This document shows, in pieces, positions 23,898-34,917 of a stretch of 64,000 bases of DNA (positions within the stretch are counted from its first letter, which is position 1; the number at the start of each line of letters is the position of its first letter). The notes beneath the pieces were generated by a model. The model worked only from the letters and a program-made list of their open reading frames with translations, was not told the origin of the DNA and did not search any database. The translations under genes were made by a program, and so were the position numbers. Location: the NCBI RefSeq assembly GCF_017591435.1, contig NC_059304.1, forward strand, positions 29,465,883 through 29,529,882, read 5' to 3'. Origin of the DNA: Portunus trituberculatus. Lineage: Eukaryota; Arthropoda; Malacostraca; Decapoda; Portunidae.

Positions 23898-23975
23898 TAA
23901 TTAAATAAATCTAGAATAAGTCCTGCTGAAATGGTGGAGTGCCTTATATGCCTGTATGTCTTTTATATTATGTCA
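23459..23975. mobile_element. MITE of the CCATATTT HTH family
   Basis: The left end CCATATTTGACAGTATGTAA and, inverted at the right, ACATACAGGCATATAAGGCA resemble the ends of the element at 24286-26771. No coding sequence is recognised. Confidence 0.45.
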
Positions 23976-24211
23976 ACAAAATCAGCATGTATTTCTACTA
24001 TCAAACAGTGCTTAAATTATTTCATAGAGCCATGTCAATGTATTGCATAATATTCCAATAATAAAAGGATTTTTTTTTTTCATGGGAATGGATTAATAAT
24101 CAACTATTATTTCTTATGAGAAAAATGTGCTTGGTACACAACCTGTCTGGTAAGAGTATGAGTCTAAGGATCGTGAACAAGTTAAGAAAGTATATCAAAG
24201 TAGCACTGTTG

Positions 24212-24213
<2 letters not shown>

Positions 24214-24285
<72 letters not shown>
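24214..24285. repeat. (TA)n passing into (CA)n
   Basis: TA array to 24277, then a short CA run. It abuts the CCATATTT terminus. Confidence 0.95.
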
Positions 24286-24286
<1 letters not shown>

Positions 24287-24876
24287 CATATTTGACGGCA
24301 TACAAGATGCACCTTTTTCAAAAATTTTGGCTTGAAAATTAGCCTGCGTCTAATATGCAAAGTTGAGACGTCCCATAGGATAATCTCTATGACGCTCACT
24401 AACCTTACAATCAGTACTTCTACCTACCCTAACTGCATGCATCATTATTTTATTCCTGGTATTATTATTACTAATATTATTAATTTTAAAATGAATTATC
24501 ATAAAAATTAAAGCAATCTAACCTGTGAGGCTGTGGTGCATGTTTATAAATATCATTTGATTGGAATCTTGAGTCTATGCCATCTGAAGGTGAGGAGTAA
24601 CAGCAAGTTCATGACGAAAATAATATACATCAACACCCTAACCATTATGGCTGCAGGAGAAAAAAAAGATCAAGCTTCACAATCTCCTACAAACTACAAG
24701 TGGTAGATTATGCCAAGGAGCATGGCAATGGAGCAGCAGCAAGGGCTTTTGGGCCACGACCTATGAAAAAAAATTATACATGTCTGGCAACAGCAAGAAG
24801 GCCAACTGAAGAGAGCTAGGATGGGTAAATATAACCTGCTTGTGTGATGTGCTGCTAGATTACTTTTAACAGTATA

Positions 24877-26670
24877 CAGTAACACTCTGCTTAGCGAATG
24901 TTCGTCTAACGAATTTCCGGTTTAATGTACTATATAAAGTTAGACCAAAAAGTCCGCATAACTTACAACCATATCCATTTTAGCGAATTTTCTAGGTTTG
25001 AATTTGCCGGGTGAGGGACCGAACGCGGCAGCTTCGCTGTGATTGGCTGGCTGCCCGCCTCTGTCTCTAGTGCTCCTGGAGCTGGATCCAAGATTCTTTA
25101 ACAACGTAAGAGCAACCTCCTGCCGCGAAATGGCATCCATGAACGCTTGGAGGGACGGTGACGAGGTTGCTATCAGGTTACTCTGAGGTTGCTGGGAACA
25201 CCACCTCTCAAGGTGATGTAACTGTCTTATATATGAATTTATGTTCACAAAACAACATTTCTATTAGCTTTTTACAAATCTTGCCCCCAAGAAAGGATTG
25301 TTTTGTAATGCATAAAGTGAAATCTTACATGGAATACCAAAAAACAAAGCAGAGATGAGATCGGCCACAGACGAGGTGGAGACTCGCGGAGACTCGGCAG
25401 CTTCTTCTTTTCTTGTGACCCTTTTAAGCAGCTTGCGTGTTGCTTTCACCACGATATTAAATTTATGTTTCCATTCCTCTATTGCCTGCTATAATGGATG
25501 TCATATCTTAGTATTCATATACACTCATGCCATGAGGGTAACCTCGACTCCATGTCACTGAGTGAAAGTGAATTACTAATGAAATACCACAGTATTTCAT
25601 TAGTAATTCACAGAGTCGAAGTTACCCTCATGGCATGAGTGTATATGAATACTAAGATATGATATTCATTATAGCAGGCAATTGAGAAATGGAAACATAA
25701 ATTTAATATCGTGGTGAAAGCAACACGCAAGCTAAAAGGGTCACAAGAAGAAGAAGCGGCCAAGTCGCCGCGAGTCTCCGCCTCGTCTGTGGCCGATCTC
25801 ATCTCTGCTTTGTTTTTTGGTAGTCCATGTAAGATTTCACTTTATGCATTACAAAACAATCCTTTCTTGGGGGCAAGGTTTGTAAAAAGCTAATAGAAAT
25901 GTTGTTTTGTGAACATAAATACATATATAAGACAATAACACCACCTCGAGAGGTGGTGTTCCCAGCAACCTCAGAGCAACCTCGTTACCATCCCTCCAAG
26001 CATTCATGGATGCCATTTCGCGGCAGGAGGTTGTTCTGACGTTAAAGTTTCTTGGATCCAGCTCCTGGCAGCCAATGAGCACTTTTAGGGAGGCTACCAA
26101 CCTCCACCCGCCAACAGCAACGAATCTTTGTGGATGCTATTTTACGAAGGTTGGTATGTGAGCAGGAGGTTGCTGTACCAACATAGACAACAACCAGCTT
26201 CTTGGATCCGGTCCCTGGTGCTGGTATTGGCTGTCTCTGTCTCACTCTCTCCCACTCCATAGTATGAAGGGGTTGACCTGTATTTCTGCTCCACTTAATA
26301 ACGTGTTTTCGCTGCTTAACACACTACCCGCGTTAGTGCAAAACACTAGACTCTGCCTCACCGCGGCGAACTTTGATCCGCTCCTGCACAAATTACAGTG
26401 GAGCTATCAGTGAGAGAATTTGTACTTAGCTCCTCTAACTTCCAATGACTCATATGACATCATAAAAGTAGTGGTACACTGGTGGCCCAATACACTGCAA
26501 AACATGTATATAATTTCTTTTTAACACATGCGGTATGTTGGGGACCAGCCCAGAATGCATCCCCCCTATTTCCATTATTTCCTATAGAAAAATCATGTCC
26601 GCTTAACGAATTTTCGCTCTACGAACAGCTTTGACACCCCCTATCCTGTTCGTTAAGCAGAGTATTGCTG
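24877..26670. mobile_element. Tigger-like element, 1794 bp, nested
   Basis: The left end CAGTAACACTCTGCTTAGCG and the inverted right end CAGCAATACTCTGCTTAACG are each flanked by TA (24875-24876 and 26671-26672). Compared with the copy at 56018, the flanks match (24877 to about 25077, and about 26215 to 26490), but the interior here carries an extra segment of about 1.1 kb, mostly a giant palindrome. No transposase domain was recognised. Confidence 0.85.
25074..26070. repeat. Near-perfect inverted repeat of about 1 kb
   Basis: The arms of about 500 bp (25074-25582 and 25587-26070) are inverted copies with only scattered differences and a 4-bp centre: GAATTACTAATGAAATAC, CACA, then the inverse. 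Both arms end outward with GGAGCTGGATCCAAG. Short open frames (VKATRKL...SVADLISALFFG) run in mirrored fashion, and I do not recognise the peptide. An RNA transcript would fold into a long hairpin. Confidence 0.92.
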
Positions 26671-26851
26671 TATATGCTTGAATACACTAAAAACTCTTTT
26701 TCCTGAATTTGACCTGCTGAAATGGGGGTGCATCTTATATATCCATGCATCCTATAAACCGACAAATATGGTATATGTATTCTCATTAAGATATCTTAAA
26801 GAGATTTCCGAGGTCCATATTCTCTTTCTTGCTTGGCTGGTGTGTTTGCTG

Positions 26852-26907
26852 TTTGTTTTCTTTTGAGGTGCCTTTCGGCCTTCTCAGACCATCTTCAGGA
26901 AAGAAGT
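26852..26907 (-). ncRNA. Hammerhead-ribozyme-like motif, Penelope family 2
   Basis: Minus-strand RNA: UUCUUUC, core CUGAAGA, stem II GGUC-UGAGAA-GGCC, core GAAA, stem III (A)GG-CA-CC(U), cleavage dinucleotide UC, then AAAAGAA. The last part pairs with UUCUUU after one mismatch. All conserved elements of a minimal type I hammerhead are present. The inverted counterpart near 27911-27960 keeps CUGAAGAUGGUC but has lost GAAA. Confidence 0.65.
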
Positions 26908-27085
26908 GAATCATGGTGCCGAGTGTGCTGGTATATATATCTGTGTGGTGTGTGCGTGGCTGGCTGGTGAGCCATATCAGCCAATCAGCATGCATCATTC
27001 TGTCTCCGTGAGGATGACAGGGAGGACTCAGAAATTAATTGGATGTTGATGCTGGGAGTCTTGGTGTGAATGTAGACTGCTTCTG

Positions 27086-27427
27086 TCATCCGTAGGCAGG
27101 CTTTGCATGGTACTTTATGACTGTGTTCTCTTCTATTTTCTTGCAGTTGAAAGTAGTGTCTGCCTGGTTGGTGACATAGTTATTCTTGATGGTGCCGTCT
27201 TGCGAATGGGCTGTGATGTGCTTGGATAAGGTTAAGTTAGAGTTGGCAAAAAGGATGCCTAGTGGTGAGCCCATGGCGACACCATCAACACCTTCATCAT
27301 ACAGCCAAAAGTTGTCAGAAGAGTTCCTCAATCTGATCAGAAGTTCATGCTCTTCAGGCATCGTTGCTTCAATGGACGCTGAATCACTGTTCAAGCCCGT
27401 TGACCGTAACTCACAAATTAAGTTCAT
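27086..27427 (-). pseudogene. Penelope-like RT fragment joined to GIY-YIG tail
   Basis: The ORF contains GVAMGSPLG-x-LFAN, the Penelope RT motif (MGSPLG-x(3)-AN). It then passes directly into LSKHITAHSQDGTIKNNYVT and ADTTFNCKKIEENTVIK, which belong to the GIY-YIG endonuclease region further downstream. The missing catalytic YIGST and RT palm show an internal deletion. Confidence 0.8.
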
Positions 27428-27566
27428 AATTTACTACAAAACTAAGCGGACCTCCAGCCTTGTACTTGAGAACAACTGCCACCTGCCGACAGTAGCGCTT
27501 CAAGAGGTGAATGTGGTGTAACAATACACATGCAATGATGGTGAATGCAGTCGCTGACCCTTTATG

Positions 27567-27734
27567 TATATTGGTTCAACCATCACCACCTTACCCAAGC
27601 GCATCACAGCCCACCTGCAAGATGGCACCATCAAGAAGCACCATGTCACCAACCATGCAGACACTACTTTCAACTGCAAGAAAATAGAAGAGAACACAGT
27701 CATAAAGAACCATGCAAAGTCTGCCTACGGATGA
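27567..27734 (+). pseudogene. Penelope GIY-YIG endonuclease fragment
   Basis: 56 codons ending in TGA. It starts with YIGSTITTLPKRITAHLQDG, the YIG half plus the catalytic Arg and His helix of the GIY-YIG nuclease in Penelope-like proteins, and continues VTNHADTTFNCKKIEEN. This nuclease nicks DNA to prime reverse transcription. The RT part is absent on this side. Confidence 0.8.
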
Positions 27735-28135
27735 CAGAAGTCATTCACACCAAGACTCCCAGCATCAACACCCAGTTAATTCCCAAGTCCTCCCTGCCAT
27801 TCTCACGGAGACAGAATGACGCATGCTGATTGGCTGACATGGGTCACCAGCCAGCCACGCACACACCACACAGATACTGTATATACCAGCACACTCGGCA
27901 CCACGATTCACTTCTTTCCTGAAGATGGTCTGAGGTCAAAAGATACTTAAAAAGAAAACAAACAACAAACACACCAGCCAATCAAGAAGAATATGGACCT
28001 CGGAAATCTCTTAAGATACCTTAATGAGAATATCCATTCACTAGTAAGAAGCATTGAAAAAAACATCCTACAAAGTAAACAATGCAATTACTGCTGTAGA
28101 CTTTAACAAAACATGCATTCAGAATGGCCTCTTAC

Positions 28136-28276
<141 letters not shown>

Positions 28277-28383
28277 GAATATTGGGTTGTTCATTAACAT
28301 AAACAAAACCCTAACATTTACCTTATAGTGCAAAATTTTCTTCTCTATTAATGTTAACATAATAATCATTGTTATTGGACACA

Positions 28384-28539
<156 letters not shown>

Positions 28540-29288
28540 AGGTGTGCATGTGTGAAAAAAGTCTTGCTTATTTTTCAGGTTTCATACTAAAAAAATATAA
28601 TAAAAAGTAAATATTCAAATAATAATCATAATAAAAATAATGTAAAAAGTTACAATAATAAGAATTATAAAAAAAAAAAAAAAAAGTCCCTTAAAAAAAG
28701 CAATTGGACTCATAAGGAATCTTATTTCAGATTAACAGGAATATGTTACACAATGAAAAGCAAATACTATACTAAACCAATCAAAGGTATAACATTGATG
28801 TCTTACTTCTCAGATTTAGCATCTGCACCAGCACTCACTCATTCCTAATTTCACCTCACACAAGGATGAGCCAGAATAGAAACAGAAGAGCCATTGCCAT
28901 TAACACTTGGGACAGGAACCTCTCCTCTTGGTACTGTTGTGTCCCAGGAGCTGTAAGTATATAATATAAATTTTACACAAAGATGAAAGCATTTGTTAGG
29001 ATTAACAGCCTTAATTTAAACTATAGTGAAACAAAAAACAAAATATATATAAGGAGTAGGTAATAGACACCTGCCAAAACAATAATCTACTCATTGTGCT
29101 GTCTAATGCACTAGTTCTGATCTGGGCCAGTTCAAGGGGTGCTAGTTGTGAACTCAATGAAAATCTCTTTCTGTGTCTCATAACTCCAGGAGGCAGTCAA
29201 ACCTTGCTTTCAAAACACAACTCTCCTCCTTCACACAAAACTACTTGCACTTACTACACACACAGACCCTTCACTTAAAATAAAAAAA
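28540..29288. other. Unassigned AT-rich sequence
   Basis: An A-rich run at 28670-28685 and no recognised domains. The last 200 bp may be the 5' region of LINE J. Confidence 0.3.
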
Positions 29289-29882
29289 ATGGTGACTGCA
29301 AGACCAGCCTCAGAGTCTTCTTCTGGGGAAGGGACCATAAATGTCTACAGATCAGCCTGCTCTCTTGGTATCGACCATAAATGTCTTGACACCCTTCTCA
29401 ACTTTTCTTTATTAACTTGTGCAACATCTGCAGTCTTAGACTTCATTTTCAATCCGTTAAACACTTTCTATCTTCTCCTAAATCTCATCTTCTTTTCCTC
29501 ATTGAAATATGGGTGTCTGAGGCAACACACTCCCTCCGACTTTCTCTACCCTCATTTTCGTTGTATCTATGCGCACAATGACTTGACTTGCTCTCGTGCC
29601 CACACTCTTGAATCTTCTGAATTTTCCACTATCTGGCTTCAACTGAAAAGTCATTCTCTAACTAAATTGATCTGTGCTGTCTATCTCTACCCTAACTCCT
29701 CTGACTATAAGAAATTCTTTGACTATTCAACTTTTAAAGTGGAGCACATTTTGTCTCTATATCCCTTTGCGGAGATCTCCATCCAAAGAAATTTTAATGT
29801 TCACCACCAGCTTAGGCTTTCCTCTCTCTTCACTGACCATCTTAGTGAACTATCCTTCAACTTTGCTATCCTCCATGACCTA
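29289..29882 (+). pseudogene. LINE J piece 1: endonuclease region
   Basis: The frame reads LKYGCLRQHTPSDFLYPHF, then IWLQLKSHSLTKLICAVYLY and FNVHHQLRLSS (in place of GDFN-V-HH). This is an apurinic-type endonuclease with its catalytic GDF eroded to QRNF. The piece stops exactly at TA 29881-29882, where the Tc1 element begins, and continues at 31125. Confidence 0.75.
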
Positions 29883-31122
29883 CACTGCTGGTCAGAGAGG
29901 AAGGCATGGTACCTGTGACATCCTGTGAAGGAGATTAATGACACAGAATATATGTTTCAATGAGGGTATTGACCTAAACTAGTAATTGATAGGGTGCCCT
30001 CGTGCCTTCTTGACTTTTTCGAGTCTCTTGGGAAGTGAATCACCCAGGTGGTGGAGACACTGAGCATCAGTATTGTTCCATATGTCCTGAATAGTGGCTG
30101 GCAAGCGTGGGAGGGAAGAGGTATCTCTCTCCTTTAGCTTCAGTTTTATGTACGTCCAGAGATTTTCTATAGGGTTAAGGTCTGGCAAATTTGCGGGCCA
30201 AGGTTTTAAAAGGCTGACATTGCAGAAATCGAACCAGTCAACAATTAACTTTGCCGTATGGCACAGTGCACCATCTTGCATGAAGGTATCAGCATTGCAC
30301 TTTTCCACACACTCATCTAACTCATCCAGAATTAACTCAAAGTAGTTATTTTGGTTCATACTAACATCCTTAGGGAAAAACACTAATTTTCCAAGACCAT
30401 AGTAAGAAAAACAACCCCACACCATCAAAGAATCTAAGTATTAATGTGTGTGTTGTGTAGTGTGAATTGTAATGGTTACTACCAGGTCTGCGATACACAC
30501 ATTTTCTCTGGTTGTCTGTAACCTGAAAGTTTGCCTCATCTGACCAAAGTACCCTATGCCACTTACCTAAGTCCCAATCTTTGTGCTGAGATACAAAATG
30601 CAAGCCTACTGTTACGGTGACCATTTGTGAAGCAAGGTTTTGAAACTGTGCAGCAACTCCGGTATCACATGTCACCTTTCACTCACCCCACCCAGCAAAG
30701 AAGGTTCCAGGCCTTAAGTTCCTTGTTGTGTATGCAAGGGTTAGCCTCAAGCTGTCTTCAAATAATTTCTTGATTTGACTTATTCTCCCTCACTAAGGCA
30801 CAAATGACTGAGATTTGGGCCTTACTAATTAGTTTCCTAGGTCCCATAATAGGTAGTAACAGGGCACAATGGTAAGCTCACGCATCCACAAAAAGGAACT
30901 GTGAGGGGGGGTGAAAGAAAATTAAAATTCAAGCACACGAACCACGGGCGAACATTGACTAAGGAAACATATCATCTACTTTGATTACTAGAGCTGCAGA
31001 GTTGTCAGATAGCAATATACAGCAAATCCCACCGTATGTTTAAGAGTTAAAAAGGGATGAATGAAATTTGGTCAGAGTGGAAGTCATGGTCCTTTTCGCA
31101 CCTTCTGGTCTGACCAGCAGTG
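29883..31122 (-). mobile_element. Tc1-type transposon, 1240 bp
   Basis: Inverted ends CACTGCTGGTCAGA (left) and TCTGACCAGCAGTG (right), each flanked by TA (29881-29882 and 31123-31124). It carries a broken Tc1 transposase on the minus strand and sits inside LINE J. Removing it in the mind rejoins the LINE frame at DLE. Confidence 0.92.
29979..30847 (-). pseudogene. Tc1 transposase (DD34E-type), broken
   Basis: ATG at 30847 (MGPRKLISKAQISVICALVR, the N-terminal helix-turn-helix). An in-frame stop follows near 30770. The catalytic part has VLWSDEANFQV (first Asp), FMQDGALCHTA (second Asp) and LPDLNPIENLW (Glu). A frameshift near 30425 separates the first Asp from VWGCFSYYGLG. The three catalytic acids are still readable, but the gene is not intact. 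It would cut and paste at TA. Confidence 0.9.
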
Positions 31123-31124
31123 TA

Positions 31125-31271
31125 GAGTAACTGGTAGAACCAACACTCTACTCATATCCCTGACTGTCTTGGAGACCAACATTCTTGACCTGTTCCTTAC
31201 CTCTAATCCTTTTGCTAATGTTGTTACCCTATCTTCTCTGTTGGGCTCCTCCAATCCCAATCTCATATCTG
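31125..31271 (+). pseudogene. LINE J piece 2: end of endonuclease
   Basis: Shortly after the Tc1 edge the frame reads LETNILDLFLTSNPFANVVT and LLGSSNPNLISV, the S-x-L-D-L-x-x-TS and SDH-like region (SNPN replacing SDHN) that closes LINE endonucleases. It ends at TA 31272-31273, where the next insertion starts. Confidence 0.8.
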
Positions 31272-31451
31272 TACAGGCAATCCCCGCTTAACCCCTTCGC
31301 GCCAGATGTTAAAAAAGCCCGCCTGTATGATATACGGGTGGTAGTGCACGCAGCTGGAAACTCGTGCAAGCTTGTCATACTTGTCATCTTTGTGTATTAT
31401 GCTGCTATTTTTAGTTACTATATCGCCCAAGAGGAAAGTGGACGCTTCTCT

Positions 31452-32060
<609 letters not shown>

Positions 32061-32177
32061 TAGTGATTGGTGGAAACAAGGAGCACTAGAATTTCAAGGA
32101 CAGCATACGGCATGTATAGTTAGTATCCAACACACTATACGGGACAACTGAACTGAAGAAAGCTCAGAAAAGAAATA

Positions 32178-32240
32178 TGACGCCTACGTAGGCGTCACCG
32201 TATATGCTACTGGGGCTTCATGACGCCTACATAGGCGTCA
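32178..32240. repeat. Two copies of a 20-bp palindrome
   Basis: TGACGCCTACGTAGGCGTCA (32178-32197) is a perfect palindrome. TGACGCCTACATAGGCGTCA (32221-32240) differs only at its centre. Each is followed by CCGTAT. They resemble subterminal palindromes of TTAA elements, and a TTAACCCCTTCGCGCC terminus lies at 31288. Confidence 0.85.
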
Positions 32241-32346
32241 CCGTATTTCCATGACGGCTTTTGTTCACATTGAATTCCATTTCCCACTTTTTACTCCATT
32301 CCCAGATCTTATTTAGGTCTTCTTGCAATATTTCACAATCCTCTTT

Positions 32347-33354
32347 TTACTTTATAACTCTGCACAGTTTCGTATCATCTGCAAACATATTCATGTAGCT
32401 GTTCACACCTTCTGGCATGTCGTTAATATAAATGAGGAAAAGTATTGGTGCCAATAATGACCCCTGTGGCACTCCGCTTTCTACTGCTCTCCATTTGGAC
32501 TTCATATCTTTAACTACCGTCCTTATTTCTCTCCCCCTCAAATAATTTTCTATCCATCTCAATGTGCTTCCTTTTAAGCCACCCTTCTCCTCTAACTTCC
32601 ATAGTAATCTTGCATGTGGCACTTTGTCAAATGCCTTTTTTAAATCCAAATAAATACAGTCAACCCATCTCTCTCTCTCTTGTACTCTATCAACTATTCT
32701 AGAATAGAAACTCAATAAATTAGTTACACAAGACCATCTTTTTCTAAAACCAAATTGGCTATTTGATATTAATTTGTTGTCTTCAAGGAATTCCATCCAT
32801 TGTTTCTTTATTATTCTTTCACACATCTTGCATATTACACTAGTTAGTGATATTGGTCTGTAATTTAAAGGTTCTTCCTTCCTTCTGCTCTTATATATGG
32901 GAACCACCTCAGCTCTTTTCCATTCTACTGGTACTGTTCCATTTTCTATTGAGCATTTTATGATGTTGTATATAGGACTTGCTAGTTCTTCCCTACATTC
33001 TTTCAGTATTCTGCCTGAGACTTCATCTGGTCCCATTGCCTTCTCTTCATCCAGTTCCTTCATTAACTCTTTTATTTCAAGCTTGGTTACTTTAATCTCT
33101 TTCATATAGATTGTCTCTCTATTACTCTGTGGCCTTTCAAATTTGGATTCCTTAGTAAAGACCTCCTGGAATTTTTTATTTAATAGTTCTGCCATACTTT
33201 TTGGGTCTTCCACCATCCCGTTCTCTCCTTTTAACCTTTCTATTGTTTCTTTTTGCCTAATTTTTCCATTTATGAATCTATAGAACAATTTTGGTTGCTC
33301 CTTACATTTTTCGACAATGTCCTTTTCGAAGTTCTTTTCCTCTTCCTTCCTCAC
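32347..33354 (-). pseudogene. T1 reverse transcriptase
   Basis: 335 codons. Motifs: GPDEVSGRILKECREEL, PLNYRPISLTSVICKMCERI, FGFRKRWSCVTNLL, YLDLKKAFDKVPHARLLWKL, SGVPQGSLLAPILFLIYIND and the catalytic MFADDTKL. A stop follows 4 codons after FADDTKL, though the family continues in the same frame. Jockey/CR1-group type. Confidence 0.88.
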
Positions 33355-34022
33355 TTTAACACATTCATTTCTCGCTGCCTTGAAGTTTTCCTTATTTGCT
33401 GGATTTCTATTTCTCCTCCACCTTTTCCATGCTCCATCTCTTTTCTCCTTTGCCCTAGCACACCTTGCATTAAACCAATCTTTCTTTCCTTCTTTAGGTC
33501 TATATTTCAGGACATATTCCCGACTCCTGTTTTATATATTTCCAAAAATAAGTTATATTTGTCTTGCATTGTCTCTGAGTTTTCCATCTCCTCCCTGTCT
33601 ACGTTTTTAAAATAGTTCTTGAGATTCTCAATATCAGCCTTTCTGTAATTTAATCGGTCTCCTTTGTATGTATCGTCTCTATCTTCCTTTCCCTCTTCTA
33701 TATCTATTTCTAATATTGCATGGTCACTCTTTCCCAATGGGCACTTATATCTTATATCATCATTCATTTGTATACCCTTGTAAAACTAGGTCCAATCTCG
33801 CCGCTTGTCGTTTCCTCTGAATCTTGTGCATTCCTTTACTCTCTGGTCCATCATATTGTCTATCATTAGGTTCAAGAATCTTTCTCCCCAGGCTTCTTCC
33901 CCATACCACTTTCATAATTTTCCCAGTCCACTTCTTTACAGTTGAAATCTCCTACTAATATCACTTTTCTTCTTTCTTTAACGATTCTCGTTAGACTCCT
34001 TATTGTGTCATCTATCATGTCT

Positions 34023-34709
34023 TTATATTCTTGATTGGTCCATGAATTTGTTTTTTGGTGGCACATATGTTACAATGATTGTTAACTCTTTTTTATTAAT
34101 ATGCATCTTAACATACAATACTTCTGCTTTTCCTTTCCCACATTCCACTTGGTTTATCACTATCTCCTTCCTTAACATAATCATGACTCCTCCTCCTCCT
34201 TTGCCCACTCTGTCTCTTCTCCATACATTATACCTATTATCCAAGTCTATTTTGATTGCCTTATTTAGTTTTGTTTCAGCCAGGCATACAATATCTGGAT
34301 TTTCTTCCTTTATGTAATCTCTTAACTCTAGTTTACTTGATAAAACCCCGTCTATGTTCGTATACATCATTTTTAGTCTTTTGCCTTTATCATTTTTAGT
34401 TAAACTTGTTCCACTTTTTTCTCTTCCTTCTCGTTTATATACAATTTCCTTATCCTGTCTCCTAGAATTCTCCAAAAAAAATGCCTTCTTCTCCTCTTCT
34501 GACCTTTCATTATTCTTTTCCCTTACTGCTGCTGCCAGTTCATTGTATCTCTTCCTTTTTTCCTCATTTCTATTTTTCTTTATATAGATATCCTTGCAGC
34601 CTTCTGTTTCTGTAAGTTTTGTTGTTCTATATAATATTTCTTCTGTTGTTGCTTTTGATTTTAGTAGTATTTTAATTGGTCTCGTTTTTCCTTCTTGATA
34701 TGGTCCCAT
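34023..34709 (-). pseudogene. T1: RRM-like domain in frame with endonuclease N-terminus
   Basis: 228 codons. The N-terminal part (RPIKILLKSKATTEEILYRT, then KDIYIKKNRNEEKRKRYNEL) is the RRM-like nucleic-acid-binding domain usual in LINE ORF1. It is followed in the same frame by endonuclease (MMYTNIDGVLSSKLELRDYI, DIVCLAETKL, GGGVMIML, VTYVPPKN). The frame breaks near 34023, where the endonuclease continues in another frame with VILVGDFNCKEVDW. Confidence 0.8.
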
Positions 34710-34917
34710 TCTGTTTATTTCTTCTACTTTCTCTTCAAGTTCTGCCTATCTTCGTCGTTTAGATTCTTCAGTAGGTCTTTGACTGATTTCATTTCTTCTT
34801 TTTCTCTTTTTGGTCTATATTTTATATTTTTTTCTTTTATTCCAAATACGACTACACTCTTCTTTTATTCTGCAATTTCTCTGTGTGTGTGTATTTACCT
34901 ATTTGTGTATTACAGGG

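Larger units (their letters stand above)
24286..26771 (+). mobile_element. HTH-family (pogo/Tigger-type) element with a nested Tigger-like insertion
   Basis: The left end CCATATTTGACGGCATACAA and the inverted right end CCATATTTGTCGGTTTATAG delimit the element, and TATA follows the right end. The left part carries the HTH remnant (FTISYKLQVVDYAKEHGNGA near 24680-24740). It is interrupted at 24877-26670 by another element with its own TIRs and TA target duplication. Confidence 0.7.
32262..34880 (-). mobile_element. LINE family T, copy T1 (truncated at both ends)
   Basis: The order on the minus strand is RRM-like domain, endonuclease, RT. The 5' end abuts the (AC)n tail of copy T2. The 3' end is lost soon after the RT FADD motif, where unrelated sequence begins near 32262. 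Confidence 0.85.

Noticed and set aside
25355..25893. The mirrored 60-70 codon frames in the palindrome as a gene pair
   Set aside because: They are the same sequence seen twice in inverted arms, with no recognised domain or start context.
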